Origin: Savagea sp.
Lineage (GTDB): Bacteria > Bacillota > Bacilli > Bacillales_A > Planococcaceae
NCBI GenBank assembly: GCA_030146155.1
Contig: JASLCF010000163.1
Coordinates: 1-16,356 of the forward strand
Length of the DNA: 16,356 nucleotides
Reading direction: 5' to 3'
Below the pieces are notes generated by a model. The model was not told the origin of the DNA. It made no database searches and was given only the letters and a program-made list of their open reading frames with translations. A program made the position numbers and the translations under genes. Positions 1-7,118 of the stretch are shown here, one piece after another (within the stretch, counting starts at the first letter, position 1; each line of letters starts with the position of its first letter).

Positions 1-502
1 TAGTGCTTTTTAATTTCTTAAGCCCAGATAATAAACTTTTGACAGTTGACACATCTCGTAAAAAAGCACTTAGATAAGCAGTGGTATTTAACATTGCTTT
101 TGATGGTTTATACTAAGTTGAACATTTACTCACAAATTTAAATTACAATATCAATACTTTATGAAAAATGACAGATGTATTCTAGATATCACCAGATAGT
201 AATCACTGAATTAAAAAAATATCAGGAAATAGTTTCTTTCGTAGCCAATGATAATCGATTTGAAGAATAGTCCGTAATAGTTATTTTACGCAGAAAGTTA
301 AAAGTAAAACTACTCGACTTTGATAAATGGATAGGAACAAACTATTAATCTTGTGAATCAAATAAAGTCACAGAATAAAACTAGATAATTTTTTTAAATT
401 ATTGGAAGGAAGCATCGGATAAAATGCTTTAAGTATTGGTTTTATTGACTTTCGGTAGTATGTCAAAACAAGTGAAAAATGGCTTCTGCCTAATTTGTAC
501 CT
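1..502. other. AT-rich segment with degraded coding fragments
   Basis: No intact gene is seen. On the plus strand, one frame from the ATG at 175 reads 31 codons to a TAG at 268-270. It then continues in the same frame to a TAA ending at 348. The second piece reads LRRKLKVKLLDFDKWIGTNY, which faintly recalls the C-terminal part of excisionase-type helix-turn-helix proteins; I do not claim that identity. Bases 3-77 are also open in one frame and end at TAA. Together these look like the remains of decayed genes rather than a regulatory region. Confidence is low because the pieces are short. Confidence 0.3.
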
Positions 503-551
503 AAAAAGAGGAGAAAACGGATGAGTTATTCATCTGTCTTCTCCTCTTTTT
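503..551. terminator. Long bidirectional terminator-like hairpin
   Basis: Bases 503-525 pair with 529-551 around a 3-base loop. There is one A/C mismatch and one G/T wobble, and the stem is flanked by A5 on one side and T5 on the other. It lies about 100 bases downstream of the minus-strand gene ending at 650, so it could stop that transcript and any rightward one. A 95-codon reading frame starting at 521 begins inside this stem and is not a real gene. Confidence 0.65.
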
Positions 552-649
552 CCTCTTTATTTTCTTTACCAGAATTTAAATTTTTTTCATTTTTTATAAT
601 TTCTTATGAATACTCACAAACGTTATTTATTATAGTATCATTTTGTAAT

Positions 650-1102
650 TCAAAGCCAATCATCTTTAGAAATTATTTGAATCTCAGGTTCTTGTTCACT
701 CATTACTTCGATGTACAGGTCATCTGTGAGGAAAAGATGATGTTCTGCATTGGGATTGATTTGTACTCTTGCTGGAAACACTTCATCATACCAGTTAATC
801 CAATGTGAATTAGATACTTTAAAGAATGTTGGTTCGTAAGTGTAAGAATTTTCTTCCAAAAATGCATTGATTAAATTGTTGATGTCCGAACGGACCAAAT
901 TTGAATGAAATTGAAAAGCCATGATAGCTGGGCCTGTTTGACTATTTTTGTAATTGAATAAAATGAGTTCTGACTCGTTTGTATTTTCAAATGCTAGTAT
1001 GAAATCCTTTCCGTAACGAAAATCAAAGAAGCGGAGTTGACTTTTATAATTACAAAAAAGATTATGGTCGAGAGGTTCCCAAAAAGCTAATTTTGTGAGC
1101 AT
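650..1102 (-). CDS. Hypothetical soluble protein, 150 aa
   Basis: I do not recognise this protein. It is predicted cytoplasmic, with no signal peptide or membrane segment. It is rich in aromatic and acidic residues (HWINWYDEVFP near residues 100-110) and ends in an acidic tail. The ATG at 1102 is preceded by an AAGGAAG-type ribosome binding site 7 bases upstream, which supports the start. It stands alone between degraded sequence and a strong terminator at 503-551. A small, acidic, orphan protein in an accessory region could be an immunity protein or antitoxin, but nothing in the sequence proves this. Confidence 0.72.
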   Translation of the reverse strand: MLTKLAFWEPLDHNLFCNYKSQLRFFDFRYGKDFILAFENTNESELILFNYKNSQTGPAIMAFQFHSNLVRSDINNLINAFLEENSYTYEPTFFKVSNSHWINWYDEVFPARVQINPNAEHHLFLTDDLYIEVMSEQEPEIQIISKDDWL

Positions 1103-1332
1103 AGGTAATCTTCCTTTCCTCTTGATTAAATTCTTGAAAAATGAATTTTATCTTTTAAATGTGAAATAATTGTTTTTATAGCTCCTAGTCTACTGATTTA
1201 CTTGTTTATAGATTAACATTATCTAAAAAATGTAAATAAATTGTTTAAAAATTACAATAAATCATTTTGAATGAGATGTATTTAGTAATAATTATTCCAT
1301 TTATGATAGAAAACAAGTTTAAAGTTTTTTGA
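1103..1332. other. AT-rich upstream region, no gene seen
   Basis: This stretch lies between the start of the 150-residue minus-strand gene and the first readable piece of a plus-strand remnant. It is very AT-rich. It must hold the promoter of the minus-strand gene, but I could not find a convincing -35/-10 pair with 16-18 base spacing. No hairpin or repeat stood out. Confidence 0.4.
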
Positions 1333-1687
1333 AATCTGGTACTATTTCTATTTTATTTGCTAAAAATTAGTGTAGATAAAAAAATTTCAAAATTAATTCA
1401 TATTGATTACCAGTCGATTGTTCATGTGCTACGAGTGAAGCTTGAAAAAGAAACGACTGATTTTTTAACAGTTGAATAAAAAATGAAACTAATCGATTAC
1501 TGGACAAAATGTTGTTTTCGAGGGATCAAAGTATTCGGTGGAAGATACGGTTATTTCTGAAAACGTTCAGACAGTCAAAGGTTTGGACAAAGCATTAGCT
1601 TATAAATGTTTAATTTATTATGGGGACCTTGTTCATATTGATAAAGTAGGTATTGTAAACGAAGAGAAAAAAGATGAGAACATATAG
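1333..1687 (+). pseudogene. Degraded coding remnant, family unknown
   Basis: Two adjacent open stretches lie in different frames. Bases 1333-1479 read 48 codons with a hydrophobic beginning and end in LEKETTDFLTVE before a TAA. Bases 1493-1687 read 64 codons, including VVFEGSKYSVEDTVISENV and CLIYYGDLVHIDKVG, and end at a TAG. Both pieces have normal protein-like composition, but neither has a plausible start with a ribosome binding site. The simplest reading is one former gene broken by a frameshift near 1480-1492. I do not recognise the family. The terminator at 1665-1703 directly follows it, as expected for a once-functional gene. Confidence 0.4.
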
Positions 1688-1703
1688 GTTTCATCTTTTT
1701 TCT
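1665..1703. terminator. Bidirectional hairpin terminator between convergent genes
   Basis: AGAAAAAAGATGA (1665-1677) is perfectly complementary to TCATCTTTTTTCT (1691-1703), with a 13-base loop. The stem overlaps the last codons of the plus-strand remnant (stop at 1685-1687) and of the minus-strand membrane gene (stop at 1691-1693). It can therefore serve both directions. Confidence 0.6.
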
Positions 1704-1966
1704 AGGTTAGTTTTTTTGTCTAATTTTATTAGTAATAGATTGGAGAGTAAAAAGAGTAATGCGAGTCCAATCAGTAGATATGTGCTAAATTCATTGTTGA
1801 CGAAAAAGACATAGCTGAGTGTAATAGCTGTAATAATGAATAAAATCGTAAGAAATATTTTTTGTTTTGAAGGTGTTGCGTGTTTGGAAAAGTTAAAGAT
1901 TGAGTTTATAAACATAACTAATAATAAGATCGTAATAGCTATGTCCAGTAATTTTAGAAAATTCAT
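1691..1966 (-). CDS. Small membrane protein, 91 aa
   Basis: The protein is unrecognised. It has three predicted membrane segments, at about residues 7-26, 38-56 and 62-80, and a short charged C-terminus ([11 protein letters not shown]). The ATG at 1966 is preceded by AAAGGAG about 7 bases upstream, which is good support for translation. Its stop codon lies inside the shared hairpin at 1665-1703. Its ribosome binding site abuts the broken Fic gene that reads away from it, suggesting that a rearrangement joined unrelated pieces here. Small multi-pass proteins like this occur as immunity or membrane-stress proteins, but no motif supports either role. Confidence 0.65.
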   Translation of the reverse strand: MNFLKLLDIAITILLLVMFINSIFNFSKHATPSKQKIFLTILFIITAITLSYVFFVNNEFSTYLLIGLALLFLLSNLLLIKLDKKTNLEKR

Positions 1967-1978
1967 AAAAAAACTCCT

Positions 1979-2308
1979 TTGGCACCTGTTGGTGATTTTA
2001 AAATAAAACCAAATGTGATAGGATCACTTGAACAGATTCACCCGTTTGTTGAAGGGAATGAAAGGGCAACGAGAATTTGGTTAGATAGCCTGTTAAAGAA
2101 AAATCTTTGCGTGTCTGTGGACTGGCAAAAAATTGATAAAACTTATACTTACAAGCAATTGAACGTTTACCAATTAATACGATGGAAATCAAGACGTTGT
2201 TAAAGAATGTATTAACTGAGTATATTATACCCGAGAAGTATATATGAAGGGTACTATTTTGAGGAAGAAGTTAAAATTAATACGAATAGAATAGATTTAG
2301 AAAGATAG
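1979..2308 (+). pseudogene. Fic-domain protein remnant, truncated and frameshifted
   Basis: Fic proteins transfer AMP or related groups to target proteins, using a core motif HxFx(D/E)GNGRxxR. Here one frame reads [16 protein letters not shown] and then VDWQKIDK. This matches the Fic core and the region after it, but the second glycine of GNGR is glutamate. A second frame continues with [19 protein letters not shown] (from about 2158), the helix that usually follows. The first frame resumes at about 2234 with SIYEGYYFEEE, like the family's SYYYEGY end. The order of these pieces is conserved, so frameshifts near 2155 and 2230 broke one gene. The first half of the domain is absent: an [14 protein letters not shown] piece, itself typical of an upstream part of other Fic proteins, runs straight into the core motif, which implies an internal deletion. 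It is very unlikely to be active. Confidence 0.75.
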
Positions 2309-2560
2309 ACAATCTTGAAAAATGGGTTGTATTTTTATGGTATAGTTGACGATAAATGGAATACGGTTCAATAACCATTGTCTTTATCTGAACATAAAAA
2401 AAGATGAATCAATATTAGAAATCAGCATTCATTCGTAGTCAATTTGATCAGGGGATTTTGCAAAATAAAATCATTATAGACGAACACCTACCAATGAGTT
2501 AAGTTTTTTCTTTAATCGAAAAAGTTTACAATTAACTTTCATAGAAATTAAAGTCGGGAT
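2309..2560. other. Intergenic sequence before the ABC exporter
   Basis: There is no intact gene. A short open piece (NGLYFYGIVDDKWNTVQ, about 2320-2370) may be further coding debris but ends at a TAA. The promoter of the exporter genes should lie here. TTTACA at 2525-2530 is a possible -35 box, but no good -10 box follows at the right distance, so I do not call a promoter. Confidence 0.35.
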
Positions 2561-2587
2561 TTGAATCAAAAGAGAGGAAGTGGCAAG

Positions 2588-3319
2588 ATGATCATCGATG
2601 TTCAAAATCTACATAAATCATATGGAAAAAAGAAAGTGTTAAACGATATGAGTTTCACAATTGTAGAAAATGAAATAATCGCAATACTTGGTCCAAATGG
2701 CGTTGGTAAAACAACGCTATTAGAAATATTAATGACTTTAAAAAACTGGGATTCAGGAGAAGTTACAATTCATGGACTCGATATAAAAAATAAAGGGAAT
2801 TTACATAAAGTTCGTTCGAATATTGGCGTTGTTTTTCAAGAGGGTGGAATGTATGCCTATTTAAAAATAATAGAAATACTTGATTTATTTGCGTCTTTTC
2901 ACGATGTCTCTCAACATCGTATTGAGGAGATTATTCGTATGTTTTCATTAGAATCTCATTTACATGTGAAGTATGAACGTTTATCAGGAGGTTGGAAAAA
3001 AAGGATATTGCTAGCTTGTGCTTTTCTAAGTAAACCAAAAGTCCTCTTTTTAGATGAGCCTACAACTGGGTTAGACCCAGAAGCAACCGATGATTTGTGG
3101 AAATCGATTGAACTTGCTAAAAATGAAGGAGCTACAGTATTGCTTTCAACCCACTCATTGGAAGAAGTAGATATGTATGCTGATTACGTTTTCATTTTAA
3201 ATAGTGGGGAGATTGCAGAACAGGGACCCCCAAAAGAATTAAAAGAGAAATACAATGCACTTTATTTTAAAGAAGTTTATTATCAAGTATTGAAAAAGGG
3301 AGCTCATAGACATGAATAA
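2588..3319 (+). CDS. ABC-2 exporter ATP-binding protein
   Basis: This is the 243-residue ATPase subunit that would power the membrane partner encoded next. All nucleotide-binding motifs are present: Walker A GPNGVGKT (35-42), Q-loop glutamine (84), signature LSGGW (132-136), Walker B VLFLDEP (152-158) followed by a D-loop GLD, and the switch histidine (189). The C-terminus is short, with no extra domain. The ATG at 2588 has GAGGAAG 7 bases upstream and is preferred over the TTG at 2561. The last 8 bases overlap the permease start, so the two are translated together. Drug, peptide or bacteriocin export/self-protection are typical roles of such two-gene systems; the substrate cannot be read from sequence. 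Confidence 0.93.
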   Translation: MIIDVQNLHKSYGKKKVLNDMSFTIVENEIIAILGPNGVGKTTLLEILMTLKNWDSGEVTIHGLDIKNKGNLHKVRSNIGVVFQEGGMYAYLKIIEILDLFASFHDVSQHRIEEIIRMFSLESHLHVKYERLSGGWKKRILLACAFLSKPKVLFLDEPTTGLDPEATDDLWKSIELAKNEGATVLLSTHSLEEVDMYADYVFILNSGEIAEQGPPKELKEKYNALYFKEVYYQVLKKGAHRHE

Positions 3320-4046
3320 ATCACTCATTAAATTATGTAAATACGACTTTATTGTCTTTTTTAGAGAACCTTTTTTCGCTTTACCGATTCTTGTTTTACC
3401 TGGACTATTCTTTTTTATCTTTATGAAAATATTTAGTGCGCAACTCGGTGGAGCAGAAAATTTTGGGCCTTATATCCCGATTTATGCACTACTCATTTCA
3501 TTTTTGGTTTTATTTTTCAATATAGGCTTACAATATGTTACCGAAAAAGAACGTGGCATACATAAAAGACTTGTTCTTTCATCGGTTAGTATTTATCAAA
3601 TCATTTTTACATATGTAATAAGAGGAGTACTTTTATCCTTACTTGGTTTTGTGGAAATATTATTAATCGGCGTAGCCGTTTTTAAAACTGAAATTACAGA
3701 TCATATGGTTTTGTTTGTTTTTACATTTATTATTATCATTGGAATTACATTATTATTTAGTTTATCCACACATAATTTATTCAAAAACTCTCGGCAAGTG
3801 CTTCCGTACACAATTATTATGTTTCAATATGTTCTTTTCGGTTCAGGGTTAATGTTTCCAACAGATTCAATCCCTTCTTATTTGAAGTTTTTAGTTGATA
3901 TTAATCCTTTTTATCACATGAAAGAAATCTTACTTGGTGTATGGAATTGGACAGGTGTTGACATAATAAATGTAGTATATTTAATCTTTATCGTACTTTT
4001 ATGTTTTGGACTGATCTATCTAAAGTCTCGTTCAAAAGATTATTAA
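3312..4046 (+). CDS. ABC-2 type exporter permease
   Basis: This 244-residue membrane protein has six predicted helices, at about residues 21-42, 56-78, 99-125, 131-151, 163-183 and 218-238. That is the usual layout of an ABC-2 permease. The first cytoplasmic stretch (IKLCKYDFIVFFREP) and the TEKERGIHKRL loop after the second helix are typical of the family. Translation starts at the ATG at 3312, inside the ATPase's last codons, with GGGAG 9 bases upstream. It would form the transmembrane channel with the ATPase encoded just before it. No nearby precursor peptide or modifying enzyme suggests a substrate. Confidence 0.92.
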   Translation: MNKSLIKLCKYDFIVFFREPFFALPILVLPGLFFFIFMKIFSAQLGGAENFGPYIPIYALLISFLVLFFNIGLQYVTEKERGIHKRLVLSSVSIYQIIFTYVIRGVLLSLLGFVEILLIGVAVFKTEITDHMVLFVFTFIIIIGITLLFSLSTHNLFKNSRQVLPYTIIMFQYVLFGSGLMFPTDSIPSYLKFLVDINPFYHMKEILLGVWNWTGVDIINVVYLIFIVLLCFGLIYLKSRSKDY

Positions 4047-4360
4047 TTATGAATACCCCTACATTGTTTGTTTTTTTAAGGATGCCAGTAGTGGTTTATT
4101 TAGATTCCTTTTTTCTTTGAACATCTTAATCTTTATTTTTGTTCCTATTTAATTGTATTCTAATTGATTCTGATACATGGACTTCATCAGTAAACAAGTG
4201 CTATAAATCAGTATCCCCAATTAATAGAGATGATTATTTCCAACTCTCCTTTAATAAAACCTATATCATTGAATCATTTGAGAATTCTTTAAAAAGAAAC
4301 AGTAAGTAATGTAAATGATCTCAACTCCTATTCATATCCCTTTATATTCATTCTCAAAAT
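4047..4360. other. Intergenic stretch with a possible small-gene remnant
   Basis: No confident gene is present. Bases 4139-4309 are open on the plus strand for 56 codons from a TTG. They start with a hydrophobic run and include SPINRDDYFQLSFNKTYII, but no ribosome binding site precedes the TTG and no terminator follows. It may be a decayed small secreted protein or chance. I saw no clear intrinsic terminator directly after the exporter permease. Confidence 0.3.
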
Positions 4361-4390
4361 TTGGAATAATTATCTTAAATAGGGTATAAT
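4361..4390 (+). promoter_or_regulatory. SigmaA-type promoter for the small membrane-protein genes
   Basis: TTGGAA (4361-4366) and a perfect TATAAT (4385-4390) are separated by 18 bases. Transcription would start near 4397, directly on the cre-like site, and read into the 77-residue gene at 4476. Confidence 0.7.
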
Positions 4391-4396
4391 AAAGAA

Positions 4397-4425
4397 AGTA
4401 AACGCTTACAAAAAAATAAGCGTTT
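4397..4425 (+). promoter_or_regulatory. cre-like CcpA site overlapping a 5' stem-loop
   Basis: AGTAAACGCTTACA (4397-4410) differs from the ideal catabolite-responsive palindrome TGTAAACGCTTACA at one base. It sits just after the -10 box, where CcpA binding normally blocks transcription. The same bases form one arm of a perfect 9-bp stem: AAACGCTTA (4400-4408) pairs with TAAGCGTTT (4417-4425) around an A-rich 8-base loop. The site may therefore act in DNA as an operator, in RNA as a 5' protective hairpin, or both. Confidence 0.6.
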
Positions 4426-4475
4426 AACAATGGAGTTCATATTTGATTATCCAAAAACGTTAAGGAGTGAGGAAA

Positions 4476-4709
4476 ATGTTGAAAAAAGAAACGTCATTCA
4501 TTATTTTAGGAGTTATTACAAGTATTTTCTTGTTGCCTAGTATTTTAAAGTATTTACAAATCCCCGCTTACGATGCTGTTCTTCAAAGTGTATTAGGTGA
4601 TGCTAATGCGGTTACTTCTTCGATTGCTATTTTAGTAAGTGCTATTCTTATATTATTTACCTTCATGCTGGTCTTAAAGATTAACAATTACAAAAAATCT
4701 GTTGAATAG
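4476..4709 (+). CDS. Small two-helix membrane protein, 77 aa
   Basis: The protein is unrecognised. It has two predicted membrane helices, at about residues 7-27 and 47-68. They flank a segment with LGDANAVTSS, and a short basic tail (KINNYKKSVE) follows. The ATG at 4476 has AAGGAG 8 bases upstream and is preferred over the GTG at 4467, which overlaps that ribosome binding site. It is the first gene behind the promoter and cre-like site at 4361-4425, so its expression is likely reduced when preferred sugars are plentiful. Two further genes for membrane or membrane-anchored proteins follow on the same strand. Function is unknown. Confidence 0.75.
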   Translation: MLKKETSFIILGVITSIFLLPSILKYLQIPAYDAVLQSVLGDANAVTSSIAILVSAILILFTFMLVLKINNYKKSVE

Positions 4710-4771
4710 AACGTTAATTACAACTCACATTCCTCTAGATAAATAACTTATAAAATGAGGGAGAATGACAA

Positions 4772-5302
4772 ATGAAAAAAATCCAATGGGGGATTATCAT
4801 CATCCTAATCAGCTTGATAATTGTGGATAGATGGGATGATAAAAAAACAAATCAGATGCTAACGATTTTAGAAAATACGAGTTCAATTGATTCCATTTCT
4901 ATTAAAGAGGGTCGCACTAAAAAAGAACTTTTTATCCTTGAGCCTTCTAGCCCTTCTTTTAAAAATGCAGTAAATGTCTATGAAAATCCTTATAGACCGC
5001 TTACTTTTTTTGAAAGAAAGGTATTGAAACAAGAGCCTATTGCGACTTTGGACTACTTTTCAGCTGACGAATTAATCTATCAGCTCAGTGTCTATCCGTT
5101 TGACCCAGAGCATTTTTCAAATATTGATTTGACCACAGCATCAGATAGTACGGAGAAGACTTATCATTATATTTATTATCCAGAGGATGAAGAGCTAGGG
5201 TACATATTCGCTTTGAAAGAACTGAACCAGTTAATAGGAGTGAATGACGGGTTAAAAGAAATAGTCGATCATGGGATGGTAAAATCAATTGACGAAGAAT
5301 GA
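4772..5302 (+). CDS. Membrane-anchored hypothetical protein, 176 aa
   Basis: The protein has an N-terminal hydrophobic segment (about residues 5-19) after MKKIQWG and no lipobox cysteine. It is best read as an uncleaved anchor with the rest outside the membrane. The remainder is soluble and acidic, with proline- and aromatic-rich patches (ENPYRPLTFFERKVL near 72-87; YHYIYYPEDEELGY near 131-145). I do not recognise a domain. The ATG at 4772 has GAGGGAG a few bases upstream. It lies 62 bases after the 77-residue gene and 22 bases before the 64-residue gene, consistent with a shared transcript, although no further promoter or terminator was resolved. Confidence 0.75.
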   Translation: MKKIQWGIIIILISLIIVDRWDDKKTNQMLTILENTSSIDSISIKEGRTKKELFILEPSSPSFKNAVNVYENPYRPLTFFERKVLKQEPIATLDYFSADELIYQLSVYPFDPEHFSNIDLTTASDSTEKTYHYIYYPEDEELGYIFALKELNQLIGVNDGLKEIVDHGMVKSIDEE

Positions 5303-5324
5303 GTGAGTCATTAGGAGGTTGTGG

Positions 5325-5519
5325 ATGAAGAAGAGAGAAGCGGGAATGATTGGTACGGGAAGTGTTCTCGTTGGAATTACAGCTATTTTATCAGATGCAT
5401 TTTATCCTGAAGCCAGTGCTATGACTAAAACTTTGATGCTAGGATTGGCTGGCGGAATGGGCGGCTGGCTTGGTGCAAGGTGGTTTAATGAGAAAGAAGA
5501 AAAATCAGAGGAGTCTTGA
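5325..5519 (+). CDS. Small glycine-rich membrane protein, 64 aa
   Basis: The protein is unrecognised. Two hydrophobic segments, about residues 8-25 and 35-51, are rich in glycine and alanine (GLAGGMGGWLGARW), as in tightly packed membrane hairpins. The C-terminus is strongly charged (NEKEEKSEES). The ATG at 5325 has AGGAGG exactly 6 bases upstream; the TTG at 5319 directly abuts that site and is rejected as the start. It is the last of three consecutive small plus-strand genes, and the hairpin at 5571-5588 follows it. Confidence 0.72.
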   Translation: MKKREAGMIGTGSVLVGITAILSDAFYPEASAMTKTLMLGLAGGMGGWLGARWFNEKEEKSEES

Positions 5520-5570
5520 GGCTTTTATAGTTCAATTTGGTTAAAGAATAGAGGATACCCAATCAAAAGA

Positions 5571-5588
5571 TCTGTTCATTTGAACAGA
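5571..5588. terminator. Weak bidirectional hairpin terminator
   Basis: TCTGTTCA (5571-5578) is complementary to TGAACAGA (5581-5588). An A4 run lies just before it and a T4 run 4-7 bases after it. It is placed between the convergent genes ending at 5519 and 5610. The short loop and imperfect T-run make it a modest call. Confidence 0.5.
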
Positions 5589-5609
5589 ACATTTTGTATT
5601 GAAAGCTAT

Positions 5610-5933
5610 TTATTTGAGGTTTTTTCTGACGGAATAGGCATATGTAAGTACGACGATACCCAATACCCCAATCCAAAGATATAACATACGGTTGTCTAGA
5701 TTGAATGCTTTAATACAGTAGATGAAGAGAGGGAACCCCAAAAATAAGCCACCTAAAGTTAAATAAAAAATACCTTGTGTTTTCATATGCTTTTTTGAGT
5801 CAATCATTCTTTCTTCTAATCGCCCTGTGAAACTTTCATGCCAAGTACGCTTCGTTTGGTGTTTGAGTAAGTCATAACCGAAAAAGAAAAATAATAGCCC
5901 GCAAATCATTACGAATAAGTATAAGAAAATCAT
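5610..5933 (-). CDS. Small membrane protein, 107 aa
   Basis: Three predicted membrane helices lie at about residues 2-20, 52-72 and 84-101. Between the first and second is a basic, charged loop (LLKHQTKRTWHESFTGRLEER and onward to about residue 51). I do not recognise the family. The ATG at 5933 has AAAGGAGG 7 bases upstream, which strongly supports both the start and the reality of the gene. It is transcribed away from the DMT transporter and ends next to the hairpin at 5571-5588. No partner gene suggests a role. Confidence 0.75.
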   Translation of the reverse strand: MIFLYLFVMICGLLFFFFGYDLLKHQTKRTWHESFTGRLEERMIDSKKHMKTQGIFYLTLGGLFLGFPLFIYCIKAFNLDNRMLYLWIGVLGIVVLTYAYSVRKNLK

Positions 5934-6041
5934 AAATGTTCCTCCTTTCTACTTTGTAAATTACCTGAATGAAACCAGTGTGATTGTATTCTATCGTAGC
6001 ATTTATAATGTGAAGAGGTAAGTGAGTGCCTTTTGGAAAGA

Positions 6042-6070
6042 TTGCACACGCATACTATCATCTGTATAAT
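6042..6070 (+). promoter_or_regulatory. SigmaA promoter of the DMT transporter gene
   Basis: TTGCAC (6042-6047), a 17-base spacer and a perfect TATAAT (6065-6070) form a strong promoter. Transcription from about 6077 leaves a leader of roughly 125 bases before the TTG start at 6201. I see no recognised riboswitch in the leader, only a weak ACAAGA/TCTTGT pairing. Confidence 0.75.
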
Positions 6071-6200
6071 TCGATAGCCAATAAAAGAAATGTATTGACT
6101 GTGTTTCGCAGACAAGACTTTTCTTTAGCTTTCCTTTCTTGTTCCCCTTTCATGGGTATGCTACATTAATGAAGTGTCGGTATGAAGAAGGAGGATAAAG

Positions 6201-7061
6201 TTGAGTCATTTAGTAAAAGGAATCGGATTGATGTTAGTGTCTTCCTTGGGGTTTGCCATCATGACTGTGTTTGTTAAACTATCAGGAGACTTGCCTTCGA
6301 TTCAAAAAACATTTTTTAGAAATATTATTTCTGCCATTATTGCCTTTGGGTTCGTTGTCTATCATAAAGAATCTTTGTTTGGAAAGAAAGAAAATCAAAA
6401 ATTGCTTTTATGGCGCTCAATATTCGGTACACTTGGTATTATTTTTTTATTTTACGCCATTGATCATCTCGTATTGTCAGATGCGGATATGTTAAATAAA
6501 TTAAGCCCTTTTTTAGTTATTTTATTTTCGGCGATATTTTTAAAAGAGCGTGTACTTCCTTATCAAATGGTTACTATTGGATTTGCTTTTCTTGGTATGT
6601 TGTTCATTATTAAACCGTCGTTTTCTGTTGATTTCATCCCTTATGGTGTAGGGGTCTTATCTGCGGTATTTGCAGCCGCTGCTTACACTTTGTTAAGGGT
6701 ATTAGGTTCAAAAGAGAAATTTTATACGGTTGTTTTTTATTTTTCATTTTTCTCTACAGTCGTATTATTGCCATTTTTAATCTTCTTTTATGAGCCGATG
6801 ACTGGTCAGCAACTTTTGTACCTTTTATTAGCAGGTCTTTTTGCTACTGTGGGGCAATTTGGAATTACTTTAGCTTATAAATACGCTCCTGCACGTGACA
6901 TCTCTATTTTTTCATATGCAACGGTCGTATTTACAACGATGTTAAGCTTTACAATTTTTGGAGAAGGTCCGGATAAGTATAGTCTTATTGGTTATGTGAT
7001 GATATTAAGTGCAATGACGTATATGTTTTTCCGTGGAAGAAAGGCTGCTCCTCCAGTTTAA
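6201..7061 (+). CDS. DMT superfamily (EamA) transporter
   Basis: This 286-residue inner-membrane carrier has ten predicted helices arranged as two EamA repeats (about residues 5-137 and 147-278), the normal size for the drug/metabolite transporter superfamily. Family signatures include TVFVKLSGDLPSIQKTFFRN after helix 1 and FLKERVLPYQM at the end of the first repeat. The FGEGP motif near 253 mirrors it in the second. The start is a TTG at 6201: AAGGAGG lies 6 bases upstream, and the frame matches the usual first helix. Members export amino acids, metabolites or drugs; the substrate here is not readable. It stands alone with its own promoter and terminator. Confidence 0.92.
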   Translation: MSHLVKGIGLMLVSSLGFAIMTVFVKLSGDLPSIQKTFFRNIISAIIAFGFVVYHKESLFGKKENQKLLLWRSIFGTLGIIFLFYAIDHLVLSDADMLNKLSPFLVILFSAIFLKERVLPYQMVTIGFAFLGMLFIIKPSFSVDFIPYGVGVLSAVFAAAAYTLLRVLGSKEKFYTVVFYFSFFSTVVLLPFLIFFYEPMTGQQLLYLLLAGLFATVGQFGITLAYKYAPARDISIFSYATVVFTTMLSFTIFGEGPDKYSLIGYVMILSAMTYMFFRGRKAAPPV

Positions 7062-7073
7062 TAAGTCCCTATC

Positions 7074-7109
7074 AAATACCGTATGTGTACCTCGACGCAT
7101 ACGGTATTT
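7074..7109. terminator. Bidirectional hairpin terminator
   Basis: AAATACCGTATG (7074-7085) is perfectly complementary to CATACGGTATTT (7098-7109), with a 12-base loop and T4 ending the right arm. It separates the transporter gene ending at 7061 from the convergent gene ending at 7119. Confidence 0.75.
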
Positions 7110-7118
7110 TGATGAAGA

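Noticed and set aside
521..808. 95-codon plus-strand reading frame starting MSYSSVFSSF
   Set aside because: It begins inside the 503-551 hairpin, has no separate function-like composition, and lies largely antisense to the 650-1102 gene.
1..2560. Search for insertion-sequence ends or a CRISPR array in the decayed segment
   Set aside because: No transposase motif, terminal inverted repeat pair with target duplication, or regularly spaced direct repeat was visible.
5930..6115. 61-codon minus-strand frame overlapping the start of the 107-residue gene
   Set aside because: It overlaps the good ribosome binding site and start at 5933 and runs antisense through the transporter promoter region, with unlike-protein composition.
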